Assembly (NCBI GenBank): GCA_963575745.1
Contig: CAUYUJ010007413.1
Coordinates: forward strand, 10,001-74,000
Length of the DNA: 64,000 nt
Direction of reading: 5' to 3'
From: Prorocentrum cordatum
Taxonomy: Eukaryota; Sar; Dinophyceae; Prorocentrales; Prorocentraceae
How positions within the stretch are numbered: the first letter of the stretch is position 1; each line of letters starts with the position of its first letter. The notes below the pieces were generated by a model. The model had not been told where the DNA came from and ran no database searches. It saw only the letters and a list, made by a program, of their open reading frames with translations. Shown here one piece after another: positions 22,225 to 32,918 of the stretch. A program made the translations under genes and the position numbers.

Positions 22225-23855
22225 GTGGGGGACGGTGCGAGGATGGGGGTCCAGCACCGCCAGATGCAGGAGCTGCGCCGCGCACAGCCGCCGGGGCGGT
22301 CATACCTCGAGGGGCTTGGGCCGAGCTCGAGGATCGACGCCATGCAGAGGCGCCTCAAGGGGATCTACGCCCCGCACTACGGGACCAAGGCTCAGTGCTG
22401 GGCGCGGCTCGTCAAGTGCGAGGGCAGGCGCGAGGTGAGGGCGGCGACGGATGACTACCGCGAGCTAAGGCGCGAGGAGATGAGGCGTCAGGCGGAGACG
22501 GGGCTAGCGCTGGAGCGGACCACGTCCCCCAACGTCCGCGAGCCGACGCCGGAGGAGAGACGGCGCCATGAGGAGAGCCAGCACTGCCCACCGCGGCGCT
22601 GGTGCGAGCATTGCCAGATGGGGCGGGGGCGCGACAGGCCCCGCGAGCTGCTAGATACGGGGGCGGAGCGCCAGCCCGTGATCGGGCTCGACCTGGCGTT
22701 CTTCAAGGGCGGGGCCGCCGAGGGCGCGGGGGCGGGCCTCCGCGCCGAGGGCGGCCAGAGACAGGACGAGGAGGTTGTACTTGTGGTCGCGGATGCCGAC
22801 ACGGGTGCCATGAGGAGCGCCCCGAAGCCTGACCGACGCGCTGACCCCTACACGGCGGCAGCCACAGTGGCGTTCATCAAGAGCCTTTTCCATCAGAAGG
22901 TTATCTTAAGGCCAGACCACGAGGACGTCATGATGGACACGCCAACGGCATCATCCAGGCGCAGTTCCGCACGAGCAGGAGCGCGCTAGAGGCGCGACTG
23001 GAGGCTAGGGTCCGTCCAGGCACGGCCATGTACAAGTGGTTGCAGCGCCACGCGGGCTGGGCATGCACCAGCCTGAGGATCAAGACGAGCGGTCGCGCCG
23101 CACGTGGGGACCTCCACGGCCGCGCTTACACCGGGGAGATGGCCGCCACAGGGGAGTCCGTCCTGGCACGCCTACCTAGAGGCGAGAATCGCAGGGCGAG
23201 AAGCAAGGTGTACCACAAGGGCGACATGGGCTTCGCGAGGGCGGTCTGGCTAGGGAAGAGCTACGACACCGACGGGCACATCAGCGCCCTCGAGACGGGT
23301 GGGATAGTCACGACGAGGACTGTCAAGAGTCTGCCCGAGGAGTGGAGGTTCAATCGCACCGCCGTGGCGGCGATTGCGCGCATGCCATGGCAGCACCGAG
23401 GGCAGGGCACGGCCCCGCGCGGGATCGAGCCGATCGTTACGCTTCCTGCCGATGCGGACGCCGACTTGGCGGCGCAAGAGGCAGCTGAGGCACGGCCAGA
23501 CCCGAACGCCGCAGCCCCGTCCAGTGCGGCCGCCCATGGCGGCGGGCCAGCAGCCCAGACGGGCGCGCCCATGGAGGCGCCCCCGGCCGACGCGACGGGC
23601 GGCGCCGAGGCGCCTGCCGGGGGCGGGCAGGCGGGGCCAGCGACGCAGACATCGGCTGCGGGAGGCGCTGGGGACGACGCCCCCACGGCGCCGAGGGCTG
23701 CAGCGCCAGCGAGTGTGGCTCCGCAGTCACCCCCTCTGGGACGATCGCCGAAGCGACCCGCGGAGGAGGGTGACAACCGTGGCGCCCTCGCGAGGTCCCG
23801 AGTTAGCGGAGTAGCAGCTGAGCACTGTGATGACGTTCGGCCTGACTCCCTGTAG
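22225..23855 (+). pseudogene. copia integrase
   Basis: The frame 22225-22989 has a zinc-binding HHCC head (His ... His, then CPPRRWCEHC near 22585-22612) and a catalytic-core start VIGLDLAFF with the first Asp. The core's middle is eroded, and the frame changes near 22990. The frame 23028-23855 carries the C-terminal part: a conserved ARAVWLGK-type strand followed by HISALETGGIVTTRTVK, typical of copia integrase C-termini. After that comes an Ala/Pro-rich linker of about 130 residues. Integrase inserts the element's cDNA into chromosomes. The second Asp and Glu of the DDE triad could not be placed. Confidence 0.7.
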
Positions 23856-23867
23856 ATCTCCAGGGAC

Positions 23868-24486
23868 ATGGATGTCCCAGATCCCCACGATGCGTCGGAC
23901 TCGCAGTTGATCGAGGCGTCCACCCGGCGGGCCCTCGGCGGCCTGAACCAGCGCGGGGTGGGCAAGCTCGTCAAGCGGATCGAGGCCGCCGGCAAGAGGA
24001 TCAGCGCCCGCTGGGACCATGTCTACAAGTGGGGCGCGAACCTCGGGTGCAGGATCGCCACGTCAAGGTGCGTCGCGCATGAGTTCAAGGGGCAGGAGTA
24101 CCGCGACGACCTCTTCGCGCCAGGGAGCAGCATGACCGACAGCCGAGTGGTGGACTACGTGGCCCTGAAGTACGGATGGTCCACCTTCACTGTTGACGCG
24201 GAGGACGCGCACTACCATGTCCCCGAGGAGGAGGACGCGCGGGTCGAGTGCCCACCTGAGTTCCTGGAAGAGCGCCGCGCAAAGGGCGACGCCGAGGACT
24301 ACGTTTGGCAGCTCGCGAAGCAGATGCCAGGGCGGCGTGCTGGAGGGAAGCGCTGGGTCGAGTTCGCCGCGGAGCAGCCCATGGCCAGGGGCTTCGAGCG
24401 GTCACCGACCGCGCCTCCAGTTCTTCTGGCGCGCCGAGCTCCCACGCCCGGTGGAGCTACACATGGGCGACATCGGGAGCCTTGAG
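23868..24486 (+). pseudogene. copia reverse transcriptase, N-terminal part only
   Basis: Reads RCVAHEFKGQEYRDDLFAPGSS, then a segment ending TFTVDAEDAHYHVPEE: the copia RT landmarks before and at the first catalytic Asp (usual form DVxxAFLxG; here DAEDAHYHV). The polymerase fold then stops. The stretch with the YVDD box should lie at about 24480-24700 but is replaced by short repeats and a stop. This polymerase is therefore dead. Confidence 0.68.
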
Positions 24487-24705
24487 ACGGGGGTCTATGC
24501 AAACGGGGGTCAGCCAGGGCGCCAGATCCTGCAGGATCCTGCGAAGACCCCCTCTGGCTGACCCGGGTTAGCGAACCGCTCGCGGCCGCGAGGCGGCCGC
24601 GCATATTGGCTGACCCGGGTTTGCGAAGATCTGCGTTGCAGTTTTTTCCTGCATTGCAGTTTTTGGTTTCCTGCTGACCCGGGTCTGGATGGACCCGGGT
24701 CAGGA
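24487..24705 (+). repeat. repeat-rich insertion with GACCCGGGT units, replacing the RT YVDD region
   Basis: GACCCGGGT or its equivalent occurs at about 24561, 24611, 24675 and 24692, twice as GCTGACCCGGGTT followed by AGCGAA or TGCGAA. CTGCAGGATCCTGCGAAGA and GCGGCCGCGAGGCGGCCGC are internal short palindromes. The segment sits exactly where RT motifs are missing. Confidence 0.7.
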
Positions 24706-26188
24706 GATCCCCGACGACATGTGCGGCGCAGCGCCGGGAGTTGCAGGGTCCGGCTTCGCACTGGACCTAGGCAGTGACATCGAGGTGAAGTGGTCAGGCC
24801 TGCAGGGCGACGGCGCCGACCGCGAGTTTCTCAAGAGGCGGCGCGTGCGGGGGGCCGACGCCGCCTACATCCAGCCAAACGAGAAGTACCTCACGAAGGC
24901 GCTGGAGGCGCTGGGCCTCGAGGAGGCTAACCCGCGCGCCACCCCAGGGGCGGAGGCGCGCGGGGCAGGCAGGGGTGACGCGCCCGACCTCAGCTCAGAC
25001 GAGGCTAAGTTGTTCAGGAGCGTGACCATGTGCCTGCTGTTCCACTTGCATGACCGTGAGGATGCCCAGTTTGACATCAACGACCTGACCTCGTGCATCT
25101 CTTCGCCCCGTGAGGCGGATATGCGAGCCCTCGAGAGGCTGGCAAGGTACCTGAAGGGCACGAGGGATCTAGGCGTGAGGATGGCCAAGCCCGCCGCACC
25201 GATGGACATTGTCGACCTGGTCGCGTGGACAGACTCCGACTGGGTAGGCGACGCGAAGGAGAGGAAGAGCCAGACCAGCGTGCACATCACCGCGCGCGGG
25301 TGTCCGACGCTCGGGATCAGCTGTCGTCAGGGCGCGCAGCCCCTTAGCAGCTGCGAAGACGAGTGGCGCGCTGAAGCTCGGGGTCTCAGCGAGGGGCTTG
25401 GGCTGGAGGCGCTCTTCACGTTCATGGGCTACAGTGTGCGCATGAGCTGGCGATGCGACAGCTCGAGTGCGAGAGCGCTGGCGAGGCGCCAGGGCACTGG
25501 GCGGATCAAGCACCTTGCCACCGATGCGCTCTGGACCCAAAAGCTGGTGGCCAAGAAGGCCATCACCATCGAGCCCGTGGGCGGCGAGGACAACCTGGCG
25601 GATCTTGGCACAGAGGTGTTGCCGCAGACTCGCCTCGAGTGGCTCTGCGAGAGCTGCGGGCTGAAGGAGGCGCCCGTGCCCGGGGCCTCGAGGGTTGCTG
25701 GAGCCGGGGCCATGCCGGCCGACTTCCAGGCCCAGTCGAACTTGCGGAAGGCGTTGTTGCTTGCAGTGGCCGCGTCGCTCCCCACTGCGGTGCACGGGAG
25801 CTCGACCGAGCTGTGCGAGGTACCGCGGGAGATGGACGAGAGTGCGCTGACTCCAGTGGCCACGCTGGGAGTCGCGACTGAGGGCTACTACGTGAGCCTG
25901 ACCGTGCTGATGGCGGGCGTGGGCCTCGGGTTCCGGCTCGCTTTGCTCGGGTTTTCCTTGATTTGCTGGTTCTGTCCGTGTGCGAGGCCGAGCTGGTGCC
26001 GCGCGGGCGCCCTGCCGCGCGGTGGCGACGGCGGGGGGCCATTTCGTGCTCCGATCGAGGGGTTGGGTGAGCCAGCAGTGAAGATCAATTCTTTACGCTT
26101 CGCGTATCCCCACCAGCCCATCTCACAGCAGCAGCTCTCGCGAAGCATGTCGACAGTTGTGTTTTTGTTTCAGGCGTGTGTCCGCTGA
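24706..26188 (+). pseudogene. copia RT tail and RNase H, with membrane-like C-terminal extension
   Basis: The frame (opening at 24689) has the copia RT tail (MCLLFHLHDREDAQFDIN), followed by RNase H: DLVAWTDSDWVGD with the first catalytic Asp, KSQTSVHI, ISCRQGAQPLSSCEDEWRAEARG (Ser-Ser, then Glu), CDSSSARALARRQGTGRIKHL, and EPVGGEDNLADLGTEVL. This is the canonical order, with Trp for Tyr in AEY. RNase H would remove RNA from the RNA-cDNA hybrid. After about residue 340 the frame continues into a Leu/Phe-rich segment (LTVLMAGVGLGFRLALLGF near 25900) that is not part of RNase H and could be membrane-inserting or spurious. The final bases (26088-26165) are a repeat found elsewhere. Confidence 0.78.
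26088..26165 (+). repeat. ~78-bp dispersed repeat at the end of the copia element
   Basis: The sequence from CAATTCTTTACGCTTCGCGTA to GTCGACAGTTGTG is present in inverted orientation at 43683-43756 with roughly 85-90% identity by eye. A shorter copy of its right end (GCGAAGCATGCCGACAGTCGT) lies at 26919-26940. It could be the start of the 3' LTR. Confidence 0.7.
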
Positions 26189-26308
26189 ACTCCGTGTATC
26201 TCCCTTGTCCCTCCTTCCTCCCGCCTCCTTGTTAATCCTTGTTGTGAGGTGGGGCGTTGGGGCACGTCGTTCGCGCGCGAGGTGATCGGGGTTTGCGCAG
26301 GTGGAGTC

Positions 26309-26885
<577 letters not shown>

Positions 26886-27054
26886 ACTAGTAGTACTATC
26901 TCCGAACAGGAACCCCAGCGAAGCATGCCGACAGTCGTTTGGGGAGAGCTGAAGTAGTGCGAGTCGGAAGAGGAGGAGGGAGGGAAGGAGATGGGAGGCA
27001 AGACAGAGGGCGGTCGTCGTCGAGTCCAGCGATCTTTCCCGACCAGCGTCGTTG

Positions 27055-27107
27055 TCGTTGCCATTCTGGCTTCAGTATTTCAGGGTGGCCGTGAGCTGCG
27101 CTCCGCC
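27055..27107 (+). promoter_or_regulatory. spliced-leader-like sequence and leader motif, copy A
   Basis: TCGTTGCCATTCTGGCTTCAG (27055-27075) resembles the dinoflagellate spliced leader. It is followed at 27091 by GTGAGCTGCGCTCCGCC, a variant of the leader motif GTGAGCTTAGCTCCGC. An ATG follows 45 bp later at 27152. Confidence 0.6.
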
Positions 27108-27151
27108 TTCAGTAATCGTCTCCGCCTACTAGCATCATCTTTGCGGCTGGC

Positions 27152-27971
27152 ATGAAGAAGCGCCCGTGCGTTTTTGTATTCTTCCTCGCTACGGGAGCTC
27201 CTTGGAGCGTCACGGAGAATGTCGGTTGTCGGCATTCCCGCATCATTTTCAGCTTCGACAGTGCAGCCGGCGCGATGTACTTCGGTTCGCATGGCCTGGA
27301 ACGTGATGGGCAGGCCTACGCCGCGAGGGTAGTGAGCGTAGCTCAGCCCATCACGACGACGTCGACGAGGACGACAGGACGACGACGACGTCGAGACAAC
27401 GACGTTGACGACGACCACGACGTCAATGGTGATTTGGCTTGCGAGCCGAACGCACGCGCCTACTGCGCTTTGGCGCGAGGTGCCTGTGCTGCGCAAGTAC
27501 CGCACGGAGTCCATCACGGCTACGAGTTTGCCACTTTTGGTTATGATGCATGTCATATCCTTCTCCATTCGCCCCGCTTTCGTGTCAGCAGGACGTCGTT
27601 GCGGCTAGCGGTCGGTGACATGCAGGCACGGCGGTCATCGCGAGATGTCTCAGAGACGCGCCACTCTCGAGGTTTTGTCGGCACGATCCATCCTTATTGC
27701 GACATCAGGGCATTCATTCTTCCCATACATATACACGCATACATTCAAAACAGAAGCATTCACACATCGAATACGTATAGACACAAATTAAGAAGGCACA
27801 GAAAGAAATACACAGAAGTTGAACGTTCTTCCCCTCCTCTTCCCAAGGGAGTGAGGGGGCCCGCCATTTCTCTTTTGGACGTCGATCCGGCCCATGTCGA
27901 GGTCTGAGAGTCGAAGTTCCAAGTTTCGTGCGCCGCGCTCGCGTGCAGTTGATGCGTCGAGCGTTACGCAA
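27152..27971 (+). pseudogene. helicase-element deletion derivative, copy A
   Basis: The first ~20 codons (with LATGAPWS) match the start of the helicase ORF at 33646. The sequence then jumps to one resembling 35903-36030 of that element (GAAAATGTCGG ... GTGAGCGTAGCTCAGCC; here 27218-27355), joins a GAC-rich stretch, and ends in the tail block shared with copies B and C (27570-27960 against 31590-31700 and 38430-38560). Everything encoding helicase motifs I and II is missing. This looks like a non-autonomous internally deleted copy. Confidence 0.65.
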
Positions 27972-28604
27972 CGTGGTGGCTGAATTGTTCGTCCTGTCTT
28001 ATGGCAAAACTGGGAAAAGTACAGCAGGTAGAAGGCTCGGAACTCTTGCAGGAGTACAATGTGCTGAAGGGGCATGCAGGTATTCAAGAGCTCGAGGCTA
28101 TCAGCATGTCGGCCTATCCCGCCAAGTCTATGTAGTGGCTTGTGGTATATTTGTCTCAGGGTACCCAGGGGCTTGCGGTCTAGGTTGCCACCGTGGTGCA
28201 CGCTTCCTCGATTTTCAGGGTATAGTACTATACACGGTTGTGGTTGTTCCAGTTTCAGATATTTCCAGGTTTATCACAGGGTTTCTAAGTGTTGAACGGT
28301 TGATAATTGACACTACAGTGCGTTGGCGATTCTTGAGTGGCACGTTTAAGAACTGTTATGTTGTGTTGATTGTGTTGTGTCATGTTGGGTCGTGCGCGGT
28401 CTTCTCTCAAGTTTTGTGTTAGAGTCAGTAGTTCACGACGACCACGACGATGACGACGACTTCGCCGACGACGTCCTTGCCTCTCGCTCCGGGCGGCCGT
28501 CTTGGCTGCCGCGGCGTTCGCTTTCCCTCGACGATGATCCCGACGATTTCCCACGTTTGGCCTGAAGGGCGGGCTCGCTCTCCCTCGGTCGGGTCCCTTG
28601 TTGT
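27972..28604. other. no gene recognised; tail region
   Basis: AT-richer than its surroundings, with no coding sense that I can support. A GAC/ACG-rich patch lies at 28435-28480. The first 40 bases (GCGTTACGCAACGTGGTGGCTGAA) still match the tails of copies B and C. Confidence 0.5.
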
Positions 28605-29515
28605 TCTGGGGGGTGTTCTAGGAGTCGTTCGGGCCTGTCGGTTGTTTGTTATGGTTCTGGAGTTTTCTGTGCGTCTTTGGGGCCGTTCGTCCTGGCGTGA
28701 GTCGTTGGGGCCCTTCTTTGTGTGGGAGTCGTTCGGGCTCCTCTGGGTGTGACAAGGTCGGGCGCCTCGTCCTGATGTGAGTCGTTCTGGTCTTTCCTTG
28801 TGTGTGAGTGTTCGGCGCGTTTCGTGGTATGAGACCCTTCTGGGATCTTCCTGGTGTGAGTTGTTCGGGCTTTTCGTCCTGCTGTGAGTCGTTCGGGCCC
28901 TTCCTTGTGTGTGAGTCGTTCAGGCTCCTCGTGGTGTCCGTCGTCCAGGCCCGTCGTCCTGGTGAGAGTCGTTCGGGCTCTTCCTTGTGTGTGAGTCAAT
29001 CGGGCTCCTCGTGGCGCGAGCAATTCGGGCTTCCCGGCTTAGTGGCAGTCGTTCGGGCCTATCCGTGTGTGTGAGTCGGTCGGGATCGTCCTGCAGTAAG
29101 TAGTTCGGGTTTTTCGTCGTGCTCTGAGGCGGTCGGGCTCCTCGTGGTGTGAGTCGTCTGGGCCCTTCGTCCTGGTGTGAGTTGTTCGGGCCCTTTCTTG
29201 TGCGTGAGCTGTTCCGTTTCCTCGTGGTGTGAGTCGTTCGGGCCTCCTCTCCTGGTGTGCGTCGTTCGGGCCCTTCCTTGTGGGACTCGTTCGGGCTCCT
29301 TGTGGTGTGAGTCGTTCGGCCTCCACGTCCTTGCGCGAGTCGTTCGGGCCCCTCCTTGCGTGTGAGTCGTTGGGGCTCATCGTGGTGTGAGTGGTTCGGG
29401 CCTTTTCGTCCTGGTGGGAGTTGTGCGGGGATTTACTTGTGTGTGAGTCGTTCGGGCGGCTCGTGGTGTGACTCGTTATGGACGTTCGTCCTGGTGTGAG
29501 TCGTTGTTGCCGCTC
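28605..29515 (+). repeat. minisatellite M1, units beginning GTGAGTCGTTCGGGC
   Basis: Roughly 30 units of about 25-30 bp. Most start (G)TGTGAGTCGTTCGGGC and end alternately in TCCTCGTGG, CCCTCGTCCTG or CCCTCCTTGTG, giving a higher-order period near 80-85 bp. The same minisatellite occurs at five other places in the window. Each unit contains GTGAGT, a consensus-like 5' splice donor. Confidence 0.93.
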
Positions 29516-30075
29516 TTTGCGTGTTCATCGTGAGAGCGCTGTAACAGCGCATTCGTAACGTCGCTTTGATGGAAAAGTCTGGTCACCTTGCTAGCGAGCC
29601 CCATGCGCCTCCATGTTCGCAAGTGAGTGCAAGAATGAGTATAACGCAATTCGCCGTGATAAGCAATTTGAGGCATTATCTGTAAACACTATGCACAGGT
29701 GGCCCCTGGTAGAATTTGAATCGGTCGTTCCGCCTTTCGTCTTTCTCGTCCTTCTCGTTATCGGAGTTTTTCTGGTGCGTTCATGCAGGCTTTCACGTGA
29801 ATGGTTCGGTCAAAGACGGCCAAGGCCCAGGAGGGCCCAGGAGGCTCACACATCTCGTGCGAGGGCTTGAAGAACGCCCCAAGAAAGTCCAGAAGAAATG
29901 CGCATCGAGATGGCGCCGCCTCGGGTTCTGCAGGGTTGGGTGAATCCGCTGGTAGAATTTCCCAGAGTGTGATGTACTCGCGTGAGGCCCCAAGAGGCTC
30001 GGGCGAATTGCCACGAGGTCATGAAGGGCCTCATGATTGGCCGAAATCCCTAGGTGCTCCAGCGTTGTGGTCGCT
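29516..30075 (+). repeat. block between minisatellite and leader, with palindrome at 29536-29550
   Basis: GCGCTGTAACAGCGC (29536-29550) is a perfect 6-bp-arm hairpin with a 3-nt loop. The following ~200 bp (to TGAATCGGTCGTTCCGCC at about 29735) match 32934-33120, and the last 200 bp (29870-30075) match 33345-33550, 40050-40231 and 43800-43936. No gene is seen in it. Confidence 0.75.
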
Positions 30076-30126
30076 GTTGCCATTTTGGCTCACAGCATTG
30101 CGGGGTGGCTGTGAGCTTAGCTCCGC
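30076..30126 (+). promoter_or_regulatory. spliced-leader-like sequence and leader motif, copy B
   Basis: GTTGCCATTTTGGCTCACAG (30076-30095) contains an exact 14-nt match, GCCATTTTGGCTCA, to the dinoflagellate spliced leader. The leader motif GTGAGCTTAGCTCCGC follows at 30111-30126. This is the closest match to the spliced-leader core in the window. Confidence 0.7.
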
Positions 30127-30170
30127 AAATCAGCAAACGCTTCCTTTTCCAGCTTTCCTTGCGGTCGGCA

Positions 30171-30560
30171 TGGGGAGGTTCACGAGGACAATCTCGGTTG
30201 TATTTCCATCGTGTGCAACATGAACCCGTTCACGGACAGGGATGCCCGTTGGCGCGTAGAATTCGACGGCGATTTGCAACTGACAAAGTCGCATGATGGG
30301 GATGCTAAGTACGCTTTACTGTCGAACATGGGCATCCAGTGCCATGCGCTTAGCGCAGGCTGTCGAGACATTCGCATTGCTAGCCCTCACGTTAGCCCAG
30401 ATCTCTTGGAAGCAGCCCATCGGAGCGGAATGTCCACGTCGGAACGGTTGCGCCGATAGAAGAGCACGCCACTCGCATCAGGGGCAGTGGACCACGAGCA
30501 GTCTTTTCTCTTGGGTGGCATCGTATTTATCTGCAAGAGCTGGGGAGGTGGACGAGATGC
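30171..30560 (+). pseudogene. helicase-element deletion derivative, copy B
   Basis: Starts like the 33646 ORF, then jumps to the segment VCNMNPFTDRDARWRVEFDG ... ASPHVSPDLLEAAHRSG, which matches the same region of copy C (near 34575-34790). After a stop at 30459 it joins sequence matching 37499-37560 (GGACCACGAGCAGTCTTT and onward). About 1 kb near the start and 2.7 kb of helicase coding sequence are thus missing compared with copy C. Confidence 0.75.
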
Positions 30561-31133
30561 ATGGACTGCGCGCGCGAGATCGGCACACTGCCTTGTCGGT
30601 CTGCGCGGGCTCTAAGGAGAATCCCGCCAGACCATTCAATATGCAAGCGGTGTGTGGAACGTGATGACTGGAAGAGGAGCCTGACCTCGCAGAACCACGG
30701 GTGCTCTGCTTGCAAAGAAGTTTTTGAGGATGGCGTGTGGGGCGCGAAGATTATGGGGCACCATCGGTGTTCCGATAGAGATCTCGTGTGCCCGGGCTGC
30801 ACAGAGCGAGGGGTCGCGCCTGGCAACATCGACGAGCACCAGTGCGAAGATTGCTTGGAGCACTTGGGCAGCTTCGCGTTCGACAAGCGGGTGCTGTACC
30901 ATGCGAAGAGGCGGGAGGAGGCCCGTTTGGTGTTTCTGGACTGTCAGGCGATGTTGCGGTGCGGAAAGTGTACAACGGCTTGTGAGCTGAAGTACTGCTC
31001 GAAGTCTGATCGCAAGCATCACGCGTTTTCTCGGGGCAGATTGGCAGCTCTTGCTCGGCGGGGGCGCTTAGATTTCCTGTTTGTCTGCTACGGAAGTTGC
31101 CGAAGCAGGAGCGTCTTTGGTGCGTGGCAGTGA
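30561..31133 (+). CDS. Cys-rich zinc-ribbon-type protein segment
   Basis: A 190-codon frame with repeated Cys pairs: CKRC, CSAC, LVCPGC, CEDC, LRCGKC and C-x3-LKYCSKSDRKHH. The spacing suggests four to five treble-clef or ribbon-type zinc sites; nothing identifies a catalytic function. The frame continues upstream of its ATG in the same reading and follows remnants of the helicase element, so it is likely the C-terminal zinc module of that polyprotein. Copy C lacks it. A mutated relic of its end lies at 51500-51628, with Cys changed to Phe, Tyr and Leu. A nucleic-acid or protein-binding role is inferred only. Confidence 0.5.
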   Translation: MDCAREIGTLPCRSARALRRIPPDHSICKRCVERDDWKRSLTSQNHGCSACKEVFEDGVWGAKIMGHHRCSDRDLVCPGCTERGVAPGNIDEHQCEDCLEHLGSFAFDKRVLYHAKRREEARLVFLDCQAMLRCGKCTTACELKYCSKSDRKHHAFSRGRLAALARRGRLDFLFVCYGSCRSRSVFGAWQ

Positions 31134-31985
31134 TGTCGCTGGAGGACGTCGACGGCGACGGCCTTGAAAACGCCGAAGGCGGCGACGACGACCACGACCA
31201 CGACGACTACGACGACGATGACCGCTCGACGACGACGACGACGTCGACGACGACCACGACGAAGACGCCGACGCGGAGGACGACGACGACGACGACGACG
31301 ACCCTACGAGGACGTCGTCGAGACAACGACGACGACGACGACTACAACGAGAACGTGAATGGCGACGTCGACGACGCCGACGCCACGTCGACGACAGGCG
31401 GGGCACTCCTGGTAGCGGCGTCACCCTGGAGAGCGAGCGGAACGCTCGCGGCCATCCTGGTTGTGTTTCGATGTGGCAGCGTTGCTGAGTATGGTTATAT
31501 CGGCCATGACCCGTACGGGCTCGCCGCTTTTTGTCATGATTGTGTTTCACTCCTTGCTCCATTGGGCTCGCCTTCGTGGCAGCAGCGTTGTTGCGGTGAA
31601 CGCCTGGGGTCACGCAGGCACGGTTGCCACCGCGGGATGTTCCAGTTACGCGCCACTGAGGAGCTTTTATTTGCACGTTCCCGCCCCCTTGCGAAATCCG
31701 GGCACCCTTCTCTGTCAAATACATACACGCGCATACATGCCAACCACGCTCGCAGAACATACACACACATCCATAATAATGAAAGAACATAAGCATCAGA
31801 CGGAATGTGAAGTTTTCCTCTCGCTGCCGTGGGCGGTTGATCGGGCGCTCGCCATGCCTGGAAGTTGAATCTTCGATGCTTCGTTTACCGCGTTCGTGCG
31901 CAGTAGGCGCGTCGTGCGTTAGGCACTGTGCTGGCTGAACTGCACCCGCCCTTTCTCATCAGAGCAAGGAAAAAAAGCAACGCAG
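31068..31985 (+). repeat. element tail block, copy B (GAC-rich plus ~500 bp)
   Basis: Opens with TTTGTCTGCTACGGAAGTTGCCGAAGCAGGAGC (compare 37920-37955), then a GAC/ACG microsatellite to about 31395, then ~550 bp matching 38238-38870. The final part (near 31915-31985) leads directly into an OTU-tail remnant and the next minisatellite. No gene is seen. Confidence 0.8.
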
Positions 31986-32084
31986 GAAGACTGCCTCCCC
32001 TAAGGTTGCAGGTTGACAGAGCCTCGGGAGGGCCCCCACAGATAATGCAAGACTTCAGTTCTCTGTGCGTTGCAGGTATGTAAT
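31986..32084 (+). pseudogene. OTU-tail remnant before the minisatellite, copy B/C junction
   Basis: GATAATGCAAGACTTCAGTT followed by CTCTGTGCGTTGCAG and GTATG matches 57171-57206 of the OTU coding sequence (encoding IMQEFGSLCVEDL). The coding reading ends where the minisatellite begins. Confidence 0.65.
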
Positions 32085-32918
32085 CGTTGTGGTTCCTCGT
32101 GACGCAAGGTGTTGGGGCCTCTCGTCCTTCCTTGTGTGAGTCGTTCGGGCCCCTCATTGTGTGCGAGTCGTTCGGGCTCCTCGTGGTGTGAGTCGTTTGG
32201 GCATTTCGTCTTCGTGTGCGTCGTTCGGGTTCCTCCTTTTGTGTGAGTCGTTCGGGCTCCTCGTGGTATGAATAGTCGGGCTCCCCGTCCTGGTGTGAGT
32301 CGTTCGGGCGCCTCCTTGCGTGTGAGTCGTTCGGGCTCGTCGTGGTGTGAGTCCTTCGGGCCGCTCTTCCTGGTGTGAGTCGTTCGGGCTCCTTTGTGTG
32401 TGGGGTGTTCGGGCCCCTCGTGGTGTGTGTTGTTGGGGCACCTCGTCCTGCGGTGAGTCGTTCGGGCCTCTCCTTGTGTGTTAGTCGTTCGGACGTTTCG
32501 TGGTGTGGGAAACATTTGGGGTTTTCCTGGTGTGAGTCGTTCGGGGTCTTCGTCCTGGTGTGAGTCGTGCGGGATTGTCCTTGTGTGTGAGTCGTTCGGT
32601 CTCCTTGGGTGTCAGTCGTCTGGGCTCGTCGTACTGGTTAGGGTCGTTCGGGATCCTCCTTGTGTGTGAGTCGTTCGGCTTCTTCGAGGCGTGAGTAGTT
32701 TGGGCTTCTTGGCCTAGTGGGAGTCGTTCGGGCCTCTCCGTGTGTGTGAGTCGTTCGGGATCCTCCTGGAGTGAGTCGTTCGGGCCCCTCGTCGTGGTGT
32801 GAGTCGTTCGGGCCTCTCCTTGTGTGTGGGTCCTTCGGACTCCTCGTGGTGTTCGTCGTTCGGGACCTTCGTCCTGGTGCGATTCGTTCGGGCTCCTCCT
32901 TGCGTGTGAGTCGTGAGG
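32085..32918 (+). repeat. minisatellite M1, second array
   Basis: About 28 units of the GTGAGTCGTTCGGGC minisatellite, more diverged than the first array (GTGTGGGAAACATTTGGGG-type variants near 32500). Confidence 0.93.

Larger units (their letters stand above)
20620..26188 (+). mobile_element. Ty1/copia-type LTR retrotransposon, broken
   Basis: Gene order gag - protease - integrase - reverse transcriptase - RNase H is diagnostic of Ty1/copia (in Ty3/gypsy, integrase follows RNase H). Each piece has a family landmark, described separately. At least three frame changes and an internal replacement in RT mean this copy cannot make a full polyprotein. Its codon use is strongly GC-rich compared with LINE B. 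Confidence 0.85.
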
